From assembly GCF_004121075.1 (NCBI RefSeq), contig NZ_RHLN01000015.1, positions 1 to 64,000 on the forward strand: DNA of 64,000 nt, given 5' to 3'. Positions within the stretch are counted from its first letter, which is position 1, and each line of letters begins with the position of its first letter. The stretch comes from Lutibacter sp. HS1-25 (GTDB taxonomy: Bacteria; Bacteroidota; Bacteroidia; Flavobacteriales; Flavobacteriaceae). The notes beneath the pieces were generated by a model. That model worked only from the letters and a program-made list of their open reading frames with translations. It was not told the origin of the DNA and searched no databases. This document shows positions 27,438 through 36,303 of the stretch, piece by piece. Position numbers and translations under genes: made by a program.

Positions 27438-27602
27438 ATGAGCACAAGTTTAGAAAAAAATATCCCGTATAGCAATATGTCTTATGGAACCGAACCAACT
27501 AAAATGGTAAAGTTTATGAGATCTTGTTTTTTAATTCAACTATTTAATTTTTTTAGATTAAATTTGAAAGTAATGAAAATAGTTGTAAAGGGTCACTCTT
27601 AA
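27438..27602 (+). CDS. Small basic protein of 54 residues in the sulfide-oxidation cassette
   Basis: A clean frame from ATG 27438 to TAA, lying 12 bases after the SQR-like stop and 22 bases before the HMA gene on the same strand. It begins MSTSLEKNIPYSNMSYGTE. The C-terminal half is hydrophobic and basic (LIQLFNFFRLNLKVMKIVVK, ending GHS), suggesting one amphipathic or membrane-associated helix. It is too short for most gene callers. Coding is supported by position, spacing and residue composition. No family or function is recognised with certainty. Confidence 0.65.
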   Translation: MSTSLEKNIPYSNMSYGTEPTKMVKFMRSCFLIQLFNFFRLNLKVMKIVVKGHS

Positions 27603-27624
27603 ATACGACTAATAAAATAAAACA

Positions 27625-27897
27625 ATGACAACAATAGAAATATTAAACTTAAAATGTGGTGGATGTGCAAATTCCATCAAAAAAGGAATTTTATCCATAG
27701 ATGGTATTGATGAGGTTTCGGTTGAGTTGGAAACTTCAAAAGTAACAGTTAACACTTCAAACGAAGATTTACTTTTAAAAGTAAAAGAAAAGTTAGCTAG
27801 TATGGGGTATCCAGAAGTTGGTGACGCCAATACAATTTTACATAAAGCGAAATCTTTTGTAAGTTGTGCAACTGGGAGAATGACTTCAGAATCTTAA
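27625..27897 (+). CDS. Heavy-metal-associated (HMA) domain protein
   Basis: A 90-residue protein. Residues 1-68 are a ferredoxin-like HMA domain with the metal- or sulfur-binding motif CGGC in LNLKCGGCANSIKKG, and the hydrophobic pattern of a CopZ-type chaperone. A short tail contains one more Cys (KSFVSCATGRM). Its place in the sulfide cassette suggests that the CxxC may handle sulfane sulfur or copper for cytochrome assembly; both are inferences. It lies between the 54-residue protein and the DUF2892 gene. Confidence 0.85.
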   Translation: MTTIEILNLKCGGCANSIKKGILSIDGIDEVSVELETSKVTVNTSNEDLLLKVKEKLASMGYPEVGDANTILHKAKSFVSCATGRMTSES

Positions 27898-27922
27898 TTA
27901 GTAATAAATAAAACCGTTTATC

Positions 27923-28132
27923 ATGAAAAAAACCGTAGGAAGTATAGATAAAATTATCAGAATAATTTTAGCCATAGCTGTTGGGTATTTTGCATACTCA
28001 GCAAGTATTGAAACGCAGTGGGTACAAATTGTACTTTATGTAGTTTCAATAATTTTACTGGTTACCGCTTTTACAGGATTTTGCCCTTTGTATTCAATAC
28101 TTAAAATAAATACTTGTAAAGTAAAAGAGTAA
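27923..28132 (+). CDS. DUF2892 (YgaP-like) membrane protein
   Basis: A 69-residue inner-membrane protein with two helices (about 10-28 and 33-52) and the family's conserved end GFCPLYSILKINTC, which holds two cysteines. DUF2892 occurs alone or fused to rhodanese (as in YgaP) and is common in sulfide-oxidation clusters. It closes the cassette and is followed by the terminator at 28159-28195. Confidence 0.85.
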   Translation: MKKTVGSIDKIIRIILAIAVGYFAYSASIETQWVQIVLYVVSIILLVTAFTGFCPLYSILKINTCKVKE

Positions 28133-28158
28133 TAAATTTAAAGTTCTTATTAAAAAAA

Positions 28159-28195
28159 TACTCAATTTGATAAATTTCAAATTGAGTATTTTTTT
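28159..28195. terminator. Terminator at the end of the sulfide-oxidation cassette
   Basis: An 11-bp stem (TACTCAATTTG/CAAATTGAGTA) with an 8-base loop, preceded by an A-run and followed by seven T. It is usable in both directions and also lies downstream of nadB on the other strand. Confidence 0.85.
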
Positions 28196-28279
28196 AAGAT
28201 AAATAAAAGGGTTATAAGAAATTAGTCTGTTTGTTGTGGTGTTACAAAATTTGCCATTAATTAAATGCCAAAATCAAAA

Positions 28280-29863
28280 CTAAACCAAATCGGCACTATA
28301 AAAACCGCCTTTATTTTCTTTTCGGTTTTTAGAAAACTGTGTAATTAAATAAGCAGTTGTAATTAGATTTCTCAATTCACATAAATCTGTTGAAAGTTCA
28401 GAATAATCGTATAAACGTTTATTGTCTTCGTACAAGCCTTTTAATCTTCGCTCAGCGCGTAATAAACGCTCGTTAGAACGCACAATTCCAACATAGTTAC
28501 TCATAATGGTCTTTACCTCATTTCTGTCGTGTGTAATTAATATTTTCTCCATGTTTTTAACTACACCACTATCATTCCATTGAGGAATATTGGTAGGGCT
28601 TTTTATTTTAGGAAAACGTTTAATTAAACTTTCAGCAGCATTGTGTGAAAATACCAACCCTTCAAGTAATGAATTTGAAGCCAATCTATTGGCTCCGTGT
28701 AATCCAGATCGGGTTACTTCACCACTTGCATATAAATTTTTGATGGAGGTTTTTCCTTTTTTACTAACATTTACACCGCCACAAATATAATGTTGAGCCG
28801 GACAAACAGGAATGTATTTTTTTCTAATATCAATGCCAAGCGACAAGCATTTTTCGGTAATATTTGGAAAATGCTTTTTAAAGGCGTTGTAATCTATATG
28901 TGTACAATCTAAATATACATTTGGAGTACCATTTTTTTTAAGTTCACGGTCTATTGCTCTTGCTACAATATCACGCGAAGCCAATTCTTCTCGATCATCG
29001 TAATTGTGCATAAAACGATCTCCGTTGTAATTTCTTAAAATAGCACCTTCACCACGTACCGCTTCAGAGATTAAAAATGCAGGATATTCGCCTGGATTGT
29101 ATAAAGCTGTTGGATGAAATTGAATAAATTCCATATCAGAAATTTCAGCTTTTGCTCTGTAAGCCATGGCAATTCCATCGCCAGTTGCAATTACAGGATT
29201 GGTAGTTGTACTATAAACCTGACCATTTCCGCCAGTAGCCAACATGGTTACTTTTGCTGAAAATGTTTTAACACAATTTTTTTTCTCATCTAAAACATAC
29301 GCGCCATAACAAGTTATTTTTCCTTTTCGTTTGGTTTGTTTTTGTTTTAATTGATGTTCTGTAATTAAATCAATTGCGTAATGGTAATTTAAAAAAGTAA
29401 TATTTTCAGTGTTTTCTACTTGTTGAAGTAATGCACGTTCAATTTCTGCTCCGGTAATATCTTTATGATGTAAAACACGATCTTGCGAATGTCCTCCTTC
29501 TCTTCCTAATGAATAGGAACCATCTTTTGTTTTGTCAAATTGTGTTCCCCATTCAATCAATTCTCGCAAACGATCTGGAGCACTTTCAACCACCATTTTA
29601 ACTACTTTTTCGTCACAAAGACCATCACCAGCAATAAGTGTATCTTCAATATGTTGTTCAAATGAATCGACTGTTTTATCCCAAACTGTTGAAATTCCGC
29701 CCTGGGCATATTTGGTATTACACTCGTTTTTTTCGTTTTTGGTAACTATAGTAACTGTGGCGTTTTTAAAGTTATTTGCGACTTTAAGTGCAAATGATAA
29801 ACCAGCAATTCCAGAACCAATAACTAAAAAATCTGTTTTGTGTATTTTTTTTTCAGCATTCAT
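28280..29863 (-). CDS. nadB: L-aspartate oxidase NadB
   Basis: First step of de novo NAD synthesis: FAD-dependent oxidation of L-aspartate to iminoaspartate, 527 residues. The FAD fold is FLVIGSGIAGLSFALKVA at residues 13-30. Family motifs are GREGGHSQDRVLHHKD, MEFIQFHPTAL and HYICGGVNV, with SGLHGANRLASNSLLEGLVF near the FAD-binding end. It is 12 bases downstream of nadA in the same operon. nadC is not in the window. Confidence 0.95.
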   Translation of the reverse strand: MNAEKKIHKTDFLVIGSGIAGLSFALKVANNFKNATVTIVTKNEKNECNTKYAQGGISTVWDKTVDSFEQHIEDTLIAGDGLCDEKVVKMVVESAPDRLRELIEWGTQFDKTKDGSYSLGREGGHSQDRVLHHKDITGAEIERALLQQVENTENITFLNYHYAIDLITEHQLKQKQTKRKGKITCYGAYVLDEKKNCVKTFSAKVTMLATGGNGQVYSTTTNPVIATGDGIAMAYRAKAEISDMEFIQFHPTALYNPGEYPAFLISEAVRGEGAILRNYNGDRFMHNYDDREELASRDIVARAIDRELKKNGTPNVYLDCTHIDYNAFKKHFPNITEKCLSLGIDIRKKYIPVCPAQHYICGGVNVSKKGKTSIKNLYASGEVTRSGLHGANRLASNSLLEGLVFSHNAAESLIKRFPKIKSPTNIPQWNDSGVVKNMEKILITHDRNEVKTIMSNYVGIVRSNERLLRAERRLKGLYEDNKRLYDYSELSTDLCELRNLITTAYLITQFSKNRKENKGGFYSADLV

Positions 29864-29875
29864 TAAAAACAGTTG

Positions 29876-30871
29876 TTATTTTGAAAGTTCTAACATGCGC
29901 TCAATAGAAACAAGTGCTTTTTTGCTTAATTCAGGGTCAACTTCAACAAAAGGCAGTTCATGTTTTAGACATAAATACAATTTTTTCATGGTATTCATTT
30001 TCATATAAAAACACTCGCTACAGTTACAGCTATCGTCTTCAACAGGAGCTGGAATCAAAATTTTACCAGGAGATTCTTGTCTCATTTTATGTAAAATACC
30101 AACTTCAGTAGCAACAATAAATGTTTTAGCTTTGCTGTTTTTTACATAATTTAATAAGCCAGAAGTAGAACCTACATATTTGGCAACTTTTAATAAATGC
30201 GCTTCAGATTCTGGGTGAGCAATAATCTCAGCACCTGGATTTTCAGCGTATAATTGTAATATTTTATCTATTGAAAAGGCTTCGTGAACCATACAAGCTC
30301 CGTCCCAAAGCAACATATCTCTACCTGTTTTTTTAATTAACCAAGCACCTAGATTTCTATCTGGAGCAAAAATAATTGGTTGATCTTTTGGTATAGAGTT
30401 GATAATTTTTTCAGCATTTGAAGAAGTACAAACAATATCGGTCAATGCTTTAATTTCTGCTGAAGTATTTACATAAGAAACCACCAAGTGATTAGGGTGT
30501 TTCTTTTTGAAAGCTGCAAATTCTGAAGGCGGACAAGAATCTGCCAAAGAACATCCTGCTTTTAAATCGGGTAACAATACTTTTTTATCTGGATTCAATA
30601 TTTTTGCAGTTTCGGCCATAAAATGTACACCTGCAAAAACAATAATATCAGCGTCTGTTTCAGCTGCTTTTTGAGCCAAAGCCAAACTATCTCCCACAAA
30701 ATCTGCAATATCTTGTATTGCATCTTCTTGGTAGTAATGTGCTAAAATAACAGCGTTCTTTTTTTTGCGAAGTTTTTTTATTTCTTTAACATAGTCAATG
30801 CTTTTTGCAGTTTCTATGTCTAAAAATCCTTTTTCTTGAATGTTTTTTTTAGCTTCTTGTAATGTGTTCAT
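29876..30871 (-). CDS. nadA: Quinolinate synthase NadA
   Basis: A 4Fe-4S enzyme that condenses iminoaspartate with dihydroxyacetone phosphate to quinolinate, 331 residues. It has the three expected cluster-cysteine regions: [24 protein letters not shown] and [22 protein letters not shown] and YVGSTSGLL are family motifs. It is first in the nadA-nadB operon. A hairpin at 30911-30938 separates it from ilvE. Confidence 0.96.
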   Translation of the reverse strand: MNTLQEAKKNIQEKGFLDIETAKSIDYVKEIKKLRKKKNAVILAHYYQEDAIQDIADFVGDSLALAQKAAETDADIIVFAGVHFMAETAKILNPDKKVLLPDLKAGCSLADSCPPSEFAAFKKKHPNHLVVSYVNTSAEIKALTDIVCTSSNAEKIINSIPKDQPIIFAPDRNLGAWLIKKTGRDMLLWDGACMVHEAFSIDKILQLYAENPGAEIIAHPESEAHLLKVAKYVGSTSGLLNYVKNSKAKTFIVATEVGILHKMRQESPGKILIPAPVEDDSCNCSECFYMKMNTMKKLYLCLKHELPFVEVDPELSKKALVSIERMLELSK

Positions 30872-30910
30872 AATTGGTTTTTTTTATTGGCTCAGGCCAA
30901 AAAATATACC

Positions 30911-30938
30911 AAACAATCGGAGGTAAGTCCGATTGTTT
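30911..30938. terminator. Hairpin between ilvE and nadA
   Basis: A perfect 11-bp stem (AAACAATCGGA/TCCGATTGTTT) with a 6-base loop. On the minus strand the tail is only moderately T-rich (TATATTTTTT begins five bases on). It is probably the ilvE terminator; a leader element of nadA is possible. Confidence 0.6.
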
Positions 30939-30979
30939 AAGCAGTTAATATGTTAAAATTCAATAATCCGTGTATCGTT

Positions 30980-32032
30980 TTATTTTACTTTATATCTCCA
31001 GCCAAATTTATCTTCAGCTTTATTTCTTTGAATATCTGTTAAACCTTTTTTAATAATTGAAGCATAAGTATTTTCAATTTTTGGCAATTCAAAATTTTGG
31101 TCTTTATGTGCAAATCCTAAAATTGGACTTACAACAGCTGCAGTACCTGCACCAAACATTTCTAATAATTCACCTTTTTTAGCAGCTTCAATAATTTCAG
31201 TTACTTTAATTGGTCTTACTTCAACTTTTATACCTTTGTCTTCAAGAAATTGAATGATACTTTTACGCGTAACACCATCTAAAATTCTTTCGCTGGTAGG
31301 CGCAGTTAACAAGGTATCATTTATTCTAAAAAAGACATTCATTGTACCAGCTTCTTCTAAATATTCATGGGTAGAAGCATCTGTCCATAAAACTTGCTGG
31401 TAACCTTGCTCTGCAGCTAATTTTGCAGGATAAAAAGAAGAGGCGTAATTACCTGCAGCTTTAGCAAAACCAACACCACCGTTAGCAGATCGACTGTATT
31501 TATCGGCAATTAAAACCCTAACTTCTCCGGCATAATAAGCTTGAACAGGAGAGCAAATAATCATAAATTTATATTTTGTTGATGCCGATGCCGATACGCA
31601 ATTTTCTGTAGCAATAACAAAAGGTCTAATGTATAACGAGTTTTCACCGCCTTTTTTAATCCATTGGCTGTCTAATTTTAACAATTCAGTCAATCCTTCA
31701 AAAAAGTAATCTTTTGGAAAAGCAGGCATATCTAAACGTTCTGCAGAGATATTTATACGTTTTTGATTTTCATCTGGTCTAAATAACCAAATATCATCAT
31801 TATCATCTTTGTAAGCTTTCATTCCTTCAAAAACCGCTTGTCCGTAATGAAAAACTTTTGCAGATGGATCAAACAGAATAGGTTGATAAGGTCTAATTTT
31901 AGGAGTTTGCCATTCGCCATTTTCAAAATCGCATTCAAACATGTGGTCAGTAAAAATTTGACCAAATTTTAAAGTACTAAAATCAACTTCTGAAATTTTT
32001 GATTTTGTTATTTTCTCTATATGTAAAGCCAT
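30980..32032 (-). CDS. ilvE: Branched-chain amino acid aminotransferase
   Basis: A PLP-dependent class IV aminotransferase of 350 residues that interconverts Val, Leu and Ile with their oxo acids. Family marks are the long N-terminal region typical of the eukaryote-like IlvE group, FHYGQAVFEGMKAY, the PLP lysine in GGVGFAKAAGNYASS, EEAGTMNVFF and LDGVTRKSII. It is monocistronic, with its own -7 element at 32055-32062. Confidence 0.95.
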   Translation of the reverse strand: MALHIEKITKSKISEVDFSTLKFGQIFTDHMFECDFENGEWQTPKIRPYQPILFDPSAKVFHYGQAVFEGMKAYKDDNDDIWLFRPDENQKRINISAERLDMPAFPKDYFFEGLTELLKLDSQWIKKGGENSLYIRPFVIATENCVSASASTKYKFMIICSPVQAYYAGEVRVLIADKYSRSANGGVGFAKAAGNYASSFYPAKLAAEQGYQQVLWTDASTHEYLEEAGTMNVFFRINDTLLTAPTSERILDGVTRKSIIQFLEDKGIKVEVRPIKVTEIIEAAKKGELLEMFGAGTAAVVSPILGFAHKDQNFELPKIENTYASIIKKGLTDIQRNKAEDKFGWRYKVK

Positions 32033-32321
32033 AGTAAACCGTGTTTTAATTTTGCAAAATTACTTATTTTTTTAATATGTAATTTTATTATGTTTTAAAT
32101 GTGCTGCCTTAATTTTTTAATATATTTGGGTAAAAATATTCAATTAAATAATAACAGGGAAATAAAATCACATTATTAGTGTAGTTAGTGATTGTTGTTT
32201 TGTTGTTTTTGAATAAGTTAAAATCAATGAAATTCCATATGTTGCTGAAAATCAGTAAATTGAAGTTTTTATACTTTAAAAATATCTCAAGTCAGAATTT
32301 CAAATTAAAAAATAAATATTT
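32033..32321. other. Intergenic region, 289 bases, no gene seen
   Basis: Divergent spacer between ilvE and mnmD. It holds the ilvE -7 element. The remainder is AT-rich and I see no reading frame, hairpin or exact promoter motif for mnmD. Confidence 0.5.
32055..32062 (-). promoter_or_regulatory. -7 element of ilvE
   Basis: Minus-strand TAATTTTG fits TAnnTTTG and lies 22 bases before the ATG. Confidence 0.55.
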
Positions 32322-32984
32322 TTGGAGAGAAAAGTAGTTTTAACAGCCGATGGCTCGTCAACCATCCATTTATCCGAGTGGGATGAGAATTATCATTCAA
32401 AACATGGCGCCATTCAAGAAGCCATGCATGTTTTTATAAAAAGCGGATTGTCTTTGTTTTCAGATAGTTCAATTTCGATTTTAGAAATTGGTTTTGGAAC
32501 AGGTTTAAATAGTTTTATTACTTTTTTAGAGGCTGAAAAATTAAACTTAAATGTCGATTATGTTGGAGTAGAAGCTTATCCGGTTTCTTTTGATGAAATT
32601 GATAAATTAAATTACATTTCAGAATTAAAAGCCGAAGATTTTACACAGGTTTTTAAAAATATGCATACCCAAAGTTGGGATCAAAAATCAGAGTTGTCTT
32701 CAAAATTTTTATTGACAAAAAGAAAGCAGTTTTTTCATGAAATAAATGATGAAAATAGTTTTGATTTGATTTATTTTGATGCTTTTGGTGCAAGAGTTCA
32801 GCCAGATTTATGGACTGAAGAAATATTTGAAATCATGTATAAATCCTTAAAAAAAGGAGGTGTATTGGTTACTTATTGTGCAAAAGGAAGTGTTAGAAGG
32901 GCGATGTTAAAAGTTGGGTTTTCTGTCGAAAAATTAGCTGGACCTCCAGGAAAAAGAGAAATGTTACGTGCAACAAAAAATTAA
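32322..32984 (+). CDS. mnmD: MnmD-type tRNA U34 methyltransferase
   Basis: A SAM-dependent methyltransferase of 220 residues, the stand-alone counterpart of the MnmC methylase domain, finishing mnm5(s2)U at tRNA position 34. Landmarks are LTADGSSTIHLSEWDENYHSKHGA near the N terminus, the SAM loop ILEIGFGTGLNSF, and LIYFDAFGARVQPDLWTEE. The C-terminal GGVLVTYCAKGSVRRAMLKVGF and PGPPGKREMLRA-like end complete the fold. The start is TTG at 32322: an in-frame stop lies 7 bases upstream and there is no ATG before the conserved N terminus. Confidence 0.9.
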   Translation: MERKVVLTADGSSTIHLSEWDENYHSKHGAIQEAMHVFIKSGLSLFSDSSISILEIGFGTGLNSFITFLEAEKLNLNVDYVGVEAYPVSFDEIDKLNYISELKAEDFTQVFKNMHTQSWDQKSELSSKFLLTKRKQFFHEINDENSFDLIYFDAFGARVQPDLWTEEIFEIMYKSLKKGGVLVTYCAKGSVRRAMLKVGFSVEKLAGPPGKREMLRATKN

Positions 32985-32998
32985 TTTAAAAAGTATTT

Positions 32999-33136
32999 AT
33001 GAGTCAGCAACGATTTAAAAAAGGCAAAAAACCAAATAAAATGAGATTGTTTATTTTATTGCTATTGTTAGTGTTAATAACTTATTTATGGATGCATTCT
33101 GAAAGTATTATTAGCAGTTTATTTAACAGTAAATAA
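32999..33136 (+). CDS. 45-residue single-pass membrane protein
   Basis: An ATG frame 14 bases after mnmD on the same strand. It has a basic N terminus (MSQQRFKKGKKPNKMR), one hydrophobic helix (about 17-34, LFILLLLLVLITYLW) and a short polar tail. The stop codon touches the stop of the converging glycosyltransferase gene. Composition and the mnmD spacing favour a real gene. Function and family are unknown. Confidence 0.6.
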   Translation: MSQQRFKKGKKPNKMRLFILLLLLVLITYLWMHSESIISSLFNSK

Positions 33137-34264
33137 TTATTTTTTAAAGACTCTTCCTTTCCATGTATAGCTTTTAAACGTTGAAGAAATTCCGACGTAA
33201 GTAATAAAAAAAGGATATAAAAAAGCTACTAGTAAAAAGTATTTTAGCGAATTATTGTTTATTAAAAAATCACTTGTTTTTTTAATAAGTATAAAATCAA
33301 CGATTGTTTTTTGAATGAATATTACTAAAAAATATTTCCAAAAAAACGGATTCAAAATTGCTGAAATAAAAAGCGAAAGCACTAAAAGATTGGTTGATAA
33401 AACTACAATACCAACAAACTTTGAAAAGTTGCTATTGTATGCTGTTGATTTTGAAGCCCATCTTATTTGTTGATTTAGGTATAAACTCCAGTTTTTTTCT
33501 GAATTGGTGGTGACAGTAGCTTCTGCCGATTTTAAAAATAACACTTGTTCAGGATAATTTTTTACCATTTTTTCTAATAAAAAAACATCATCACCACTAG
33601 CAATTGATGTGTTTCCTTCAAAACCATTTACATTTTTAAATGCTGTTTTTTGATAACACAAATTAGCCCCATTGCACATAAAGGATTTTTTAATTCCAAA
33701 ACTTCCAATGGTGCTGCCCATTAAACTTATAAAATTCAAATTTTGAAAATGAAATAACAACGAATTTTGTTTTTTAAATATTACAGGTGCAGCTATCAAA
33801 ACTGGGTTTTTAGCTTCAATAAACTGATTGAATAGTTGTAACCAATAAATTGACACAATACAATCTGCGTCTGTAGTAACAATCCATTCAAATTTTGAGC
33901 TTGAAATTGCGGTGTTTATGGCATCTTTTTTGGGTGAATTTGTAGTTCTATTGTTTTGTAAAAGATTGGTTTTTATATGCGGAAATTGTTGCTGAAAATT
34001 TTCAATAACTACACATGAATTGTCTTCAGAAGCATCGTTTACAAATAAAATTTCAAACAAATGTGTCGGGTAATTTAACTGCTCAAATGAATTTAGTAAT
34101 TGGGGTAAATTGGCAGTTTCATTTCTAAAAGGTACAACAACTGAAAATGTTGTTTTTGGGGGTAAATCTGTTTTTTTGATTGTTTTTAATTTTTGAAAAC
34201 CCACAAAAAAACCAATAATTAATACCGAATAAATTAAAGCAATAAATAAAAACACAATAATCAT
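33137..34264 (-). CDS. Family 2 glycosyltransferase, membrane-anchored
   Basis: A 375-residue processive-type GT2. An N-terminal helix (about 2-22) is followed by the GT-A domain with VVVPFRNE, FVNDASED, the TDADC metal-binding DxD, SGDDVFLLE and the acceptor-site QQIRWASK. Two to three helices end the protein (about 280-360). Substrate is not deducible; a lipid-linked or polysaccharide sugar transfer at the inner membrane is likely. Its ATG overlaps the stop of the upstream flippase-like gene (ATGA), so the two are translated together. Confidence 0.88.
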   Translation of the reverse strand: MIIVFLFIALIYSVLIIGFFVGFQKLKTIKKTDLPPKTTFSVVVPFRNETANLPQLLNSFEQLNYPTHLFEILFVNDASEDNSCVVIENFQQQFPHIKTNLLQNNRTTNSPKKDAINTAISSSKFEWIVTTDADCIVSIYWLQLFNQFIEAKNPVLIAAPVIFKKQNSLLFHFQNLNFISLMGSTIGSFGIKKSFMCNGANLCYQKTAFKNVNGFEGNTSIASGDDVFLLEKMVKNYPEQVLFLKSAEATVTTNSEKNWSLYLNQQIRWASKSTAYNSNFSKFVGIVVLSTNLLVLSLFISAILNPFFWKYFLVIFIQKTIVDFILIKKTSDFLINNNSLKYFLLVAFLYPFFITYVGISSTFKSYTWKGRVFKK

Positions 34265-35199
34265 AATGAATTGTTGGTTTTAAAATTTAATACAAAAATA
34301 CTTCCAATAATGGAAGGTATTGCAAAATTGAGTATCCACATAACAGTGGTTACGGTTACTACCGTTAATTGGTTTAAACCAACAAAGCCAAAAAGCCAAA
34401 TGGCAATAGAACCTTTAATAACCCAATCGAAAATGGCCAAACTTGGTATAACAGATGCCATAAAATACATACAAAAAATAAGGCTAATTAGTGTAGGGTA
34501 ATCGGTTTCAATACCCATAATTTTTAGTAAAAAGTAAAATTGATGCGAAAAAACCAAGTATCTCAAAAAAGAATAAAGAGCTGCTTTTAGGTATATTTTT
34601 TTCGAAATATTTTTTAAATAAACGCTTATTTTGTTGAGGTTTAATTGTTTTCTGAAAAAATAAATCAAGGCGAATATTAAAAAAATTAAGCCAACTTTTA
34701 AAAGGTCAATTTTCGGAATTTCAGCTTTAAAATTCTTCATAAAAAACAGAAAACCATACAAGCCAAATAAACATGTAATGGCTAACTGAATTAAGTTTCC
34801 AACCAAATTTAAAGTCATTATTTTTTTGCGTCTTCCAGCTTCAAAAAACAAGGCTTTTGCACCATATTCTCCAATTCTGTTTGGGGTTATTAAAGATACT
34901 GTTAAAGATGCTAAACTCTGCTGATAAGCTTCTAAAAAAGTGATTTTTTTTTCAACAGAAACCAATGTTTTCCACTTAAATATTTCTAAAAACCAATTTA
35001 TATCTGTTAGTAATAAAACTGAAATGATAACCCAAATTTTTGCCGAAAAAAGCTTTGAAAGCCGCTCGTTTAACTGTTGAAAAGATAAAAGTTGATTGCT
35101 AACTAATTTGGTGTACATTAAATAAAAAGCGATAACAACAATTGTTATTTTCACTATAAAAAATAGGAGTCGTTTATATTTAACAGAGATATTGTACAT
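34261..35199 (-). CDS. Lysylphosphatidylglycerol synthase/AglD-like membrane protein
   Basis: A 312-residue polytopic membrane protein of the UPF0104 (flippase-like) family, with about eight helices. Recognisable parts are the QSLASLTVSLITPNRIGEYGAKALFF segment, split here by family habit around PNRIGE, and a late helix ending VMWILNFAIPSIIGS. It lacks the catalytic domain of MprF. Coupled by a 4-base overlap to the GT2 gene, it may present or flip the lipid acceptor for that enzyme (inference). Confidence 0.78.
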   Translation of the reverse strand: MYNISVKYKRLLFFIVKITIVVIAFYLMYTKLVSNQLLSFQQLNERLSKLFSAKIWVIISVLLLTDINWFLEIFKWKTLVSVEKKITFLEAYQQSLASLTVSLITPNRIGEYGAKALFFEAGRRKKIMTLNLVGNLIQLAITCLFGLYGFLFFMKNFKAEIPKIDLLKVGLIFLIFALIYFFRKQLNLNKISVYLKNISKKIYLKAALYSFLRYLVFSHQFYFLLKIMGIETDYPTLISLIFCMYFMASVIPSLAIFDWVIKGSIAIWLFGFVGLNQLTVVTVTTVMWILNFAIPSIIGSIFVLNFKTNNSL

Positions 35200-35224
35200 T
35201 TGAATTTACAAATTAACAATAAAA

Positions 35225-35779
35225 TTGGGTTCAGAAAAAATCATATTAGGCATAGATCCAGGAACTACCATTATGGGTTTTGGACTGATAAAAGTAGTGG
35301 ATAAAAAAATGGAATTGATTGTTTTAGACGAATTAATGCTAAAAAAATACGATGACCATTATTTAAAGTTGAAATTAATTTTTGAACGAACAGTACATTT
35401 AATAGACCAATATCATCCCGATGAAATTGCAATTGAAGCGCCATTTTTTGGTAAAAATGTGCAGTCTATGTTAAAATTGGGTCGTGCACAAGGAGTCGCT
35501 ATGGCAGCTGGTTTGTCTCGTGAAGTTCCAATTACGGAGTATTCTCCAAAAAAAATAAAAATGGCTATTACTGGCAATGGAAATGCTAGTAAAGAGCAGG
35601 TTGCTAAAATGTTACAAAGTTTGCTAAAAATGAAAGAATTACCTCAAAATCTAGATTCAACCGATGGTTTGGCAGCAGCAGTTTGTCATTTTTACAACAG
35701 CGGAAAAGTTACTGTTGGTAAAAACTATACAGGTTGGGCTGCTTTTGTAAAACAAAATGAAAAAAGGGTGGTTAAATAA
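35225..35779 (+). CDS. ruvC: Holliday junction endonuclease RuvC
   Basis: Resolvase of recombination intermediates, 184 residues. The RNase H-like acidic residues are visible: Asp in ILGIDPGTTIMGFG, Glu in IAIEAPFFGKN, and the paired acidic residue in LDSTDGLAAAVCH. The start is TTG at 35225. No in-frame ATG or GTG precedes the conserved first strand, and an in-frame TGA lies 24 bases upstream. It is divergent from the flippase-like gene and convergent with the MazG-like gene. Confidence 0.94.
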   Translation: MGSEKIILGIDPGTTIMGFGLIKVVDKKMELIVLDELMLKKYDDHYLKLKLIFERTVHLIDQYHPDEIAIEAPFFGKNVQSMLKLGRAQGVAMAAGLSREVPITEYSPKKIKMAITGNGNASKEQVAKMLQSLLKMKELPQNLDSTDGLAAAVCHFYNSGKVTVGKNYTGWAAFVKQNEKRVVK

Positions 35780-35793
35780 ATATTTTAACAAAA

Positions 35794-36180
35794 TTACTTT
35801 TCAATTATTGCTAAAATATTTGGTTTAAAATAATTTGGACCTTTCATTACTTTACCATCTTCACGGTAAATTGGTTTTCCATCGGCACCTAATTTACTCA
35901 TGTTACTTCGTTGAATTTCATTAAAAACTTCTTCAATTTTGTATTGCATGCCGTGTTCTAAAATGGTGCCGCATAAAATGTACAGCATATCTCCCAAAGC
36001 GTCGGCAACTTCAACCAAATCATTGTTATTGGCTGCTTCTAAATATTCTTCATTTTCTTCAGCCATTAAATCAAAACGCAATTTTAATTTTGCTTCATCT
36101 AATTTTGCGATAGGTTTGTGTTGAATTCCCAATCCAAAGGCTTCATGAAATTCTTTTACGGCGTTTAATTTATTCTTCAT
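35794..36180 (-). CDS. MazG-like nucleoside triphosphate pyrophosphohydrolase
   Basis: A 128-residue all-alpha NTP pyrophosphohydrolase. It shows the metal-binding EExxE in LMAEENEEYLEA and the second ExxxD site in EVADALGDMLYIL. A C-terminal KLGADGKPIYREDGKVMKGPNY segment is shared with a phage- and bacteria-widespread subgroup acting on (d)NTPs or phosphoribosyl-ATP-like substrates. The stop lies 14 bases from the converging ruvC stop. Confidence 0.82.
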   Translation of the reverse strand: MKNKLNAVKEFHEAFGLGIQHKPIAKLDEAKLKLRFDLMAEENEEYLEAANNNDLVEVADALGDMLYILCGTILEHGMQYKIEEVFNEIQRSNMSKLGADGKPIYREDGKVMKGPNYFKPNILAIIEK

Positions 36181-36273
36181 TATTGTATTATAACTTTTTA
36201 ATTGTTAAAAATATTTTGGTCAGTTGCTTTCTAATGTAAGCAACGTTACTTTTATTTCTAACTAAATTTTATG

Positions 36274-36281
36274 TACTTTTG
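36274..36281 (+). promoter_or_regulatory. -7 element of the 61-residue membrane protein gene
   Basis: TACTTTTG fits TAnnTTTG, 22 bases before the ATG at 36304, supporting that small gene as real. Confidence 0.55.
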
Positions 36282-36303
36282 ATGATAAATATACACATTT
36301 AAT

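Noticed and set aside
32033-32321. Possible riboswitch or small RNA in the ilvE-mnmD spacer
   Set aside because: The spacer is uniformly AT-rich with no strong stem or T-run; nothing beyond the ilvE promoter could be supported.
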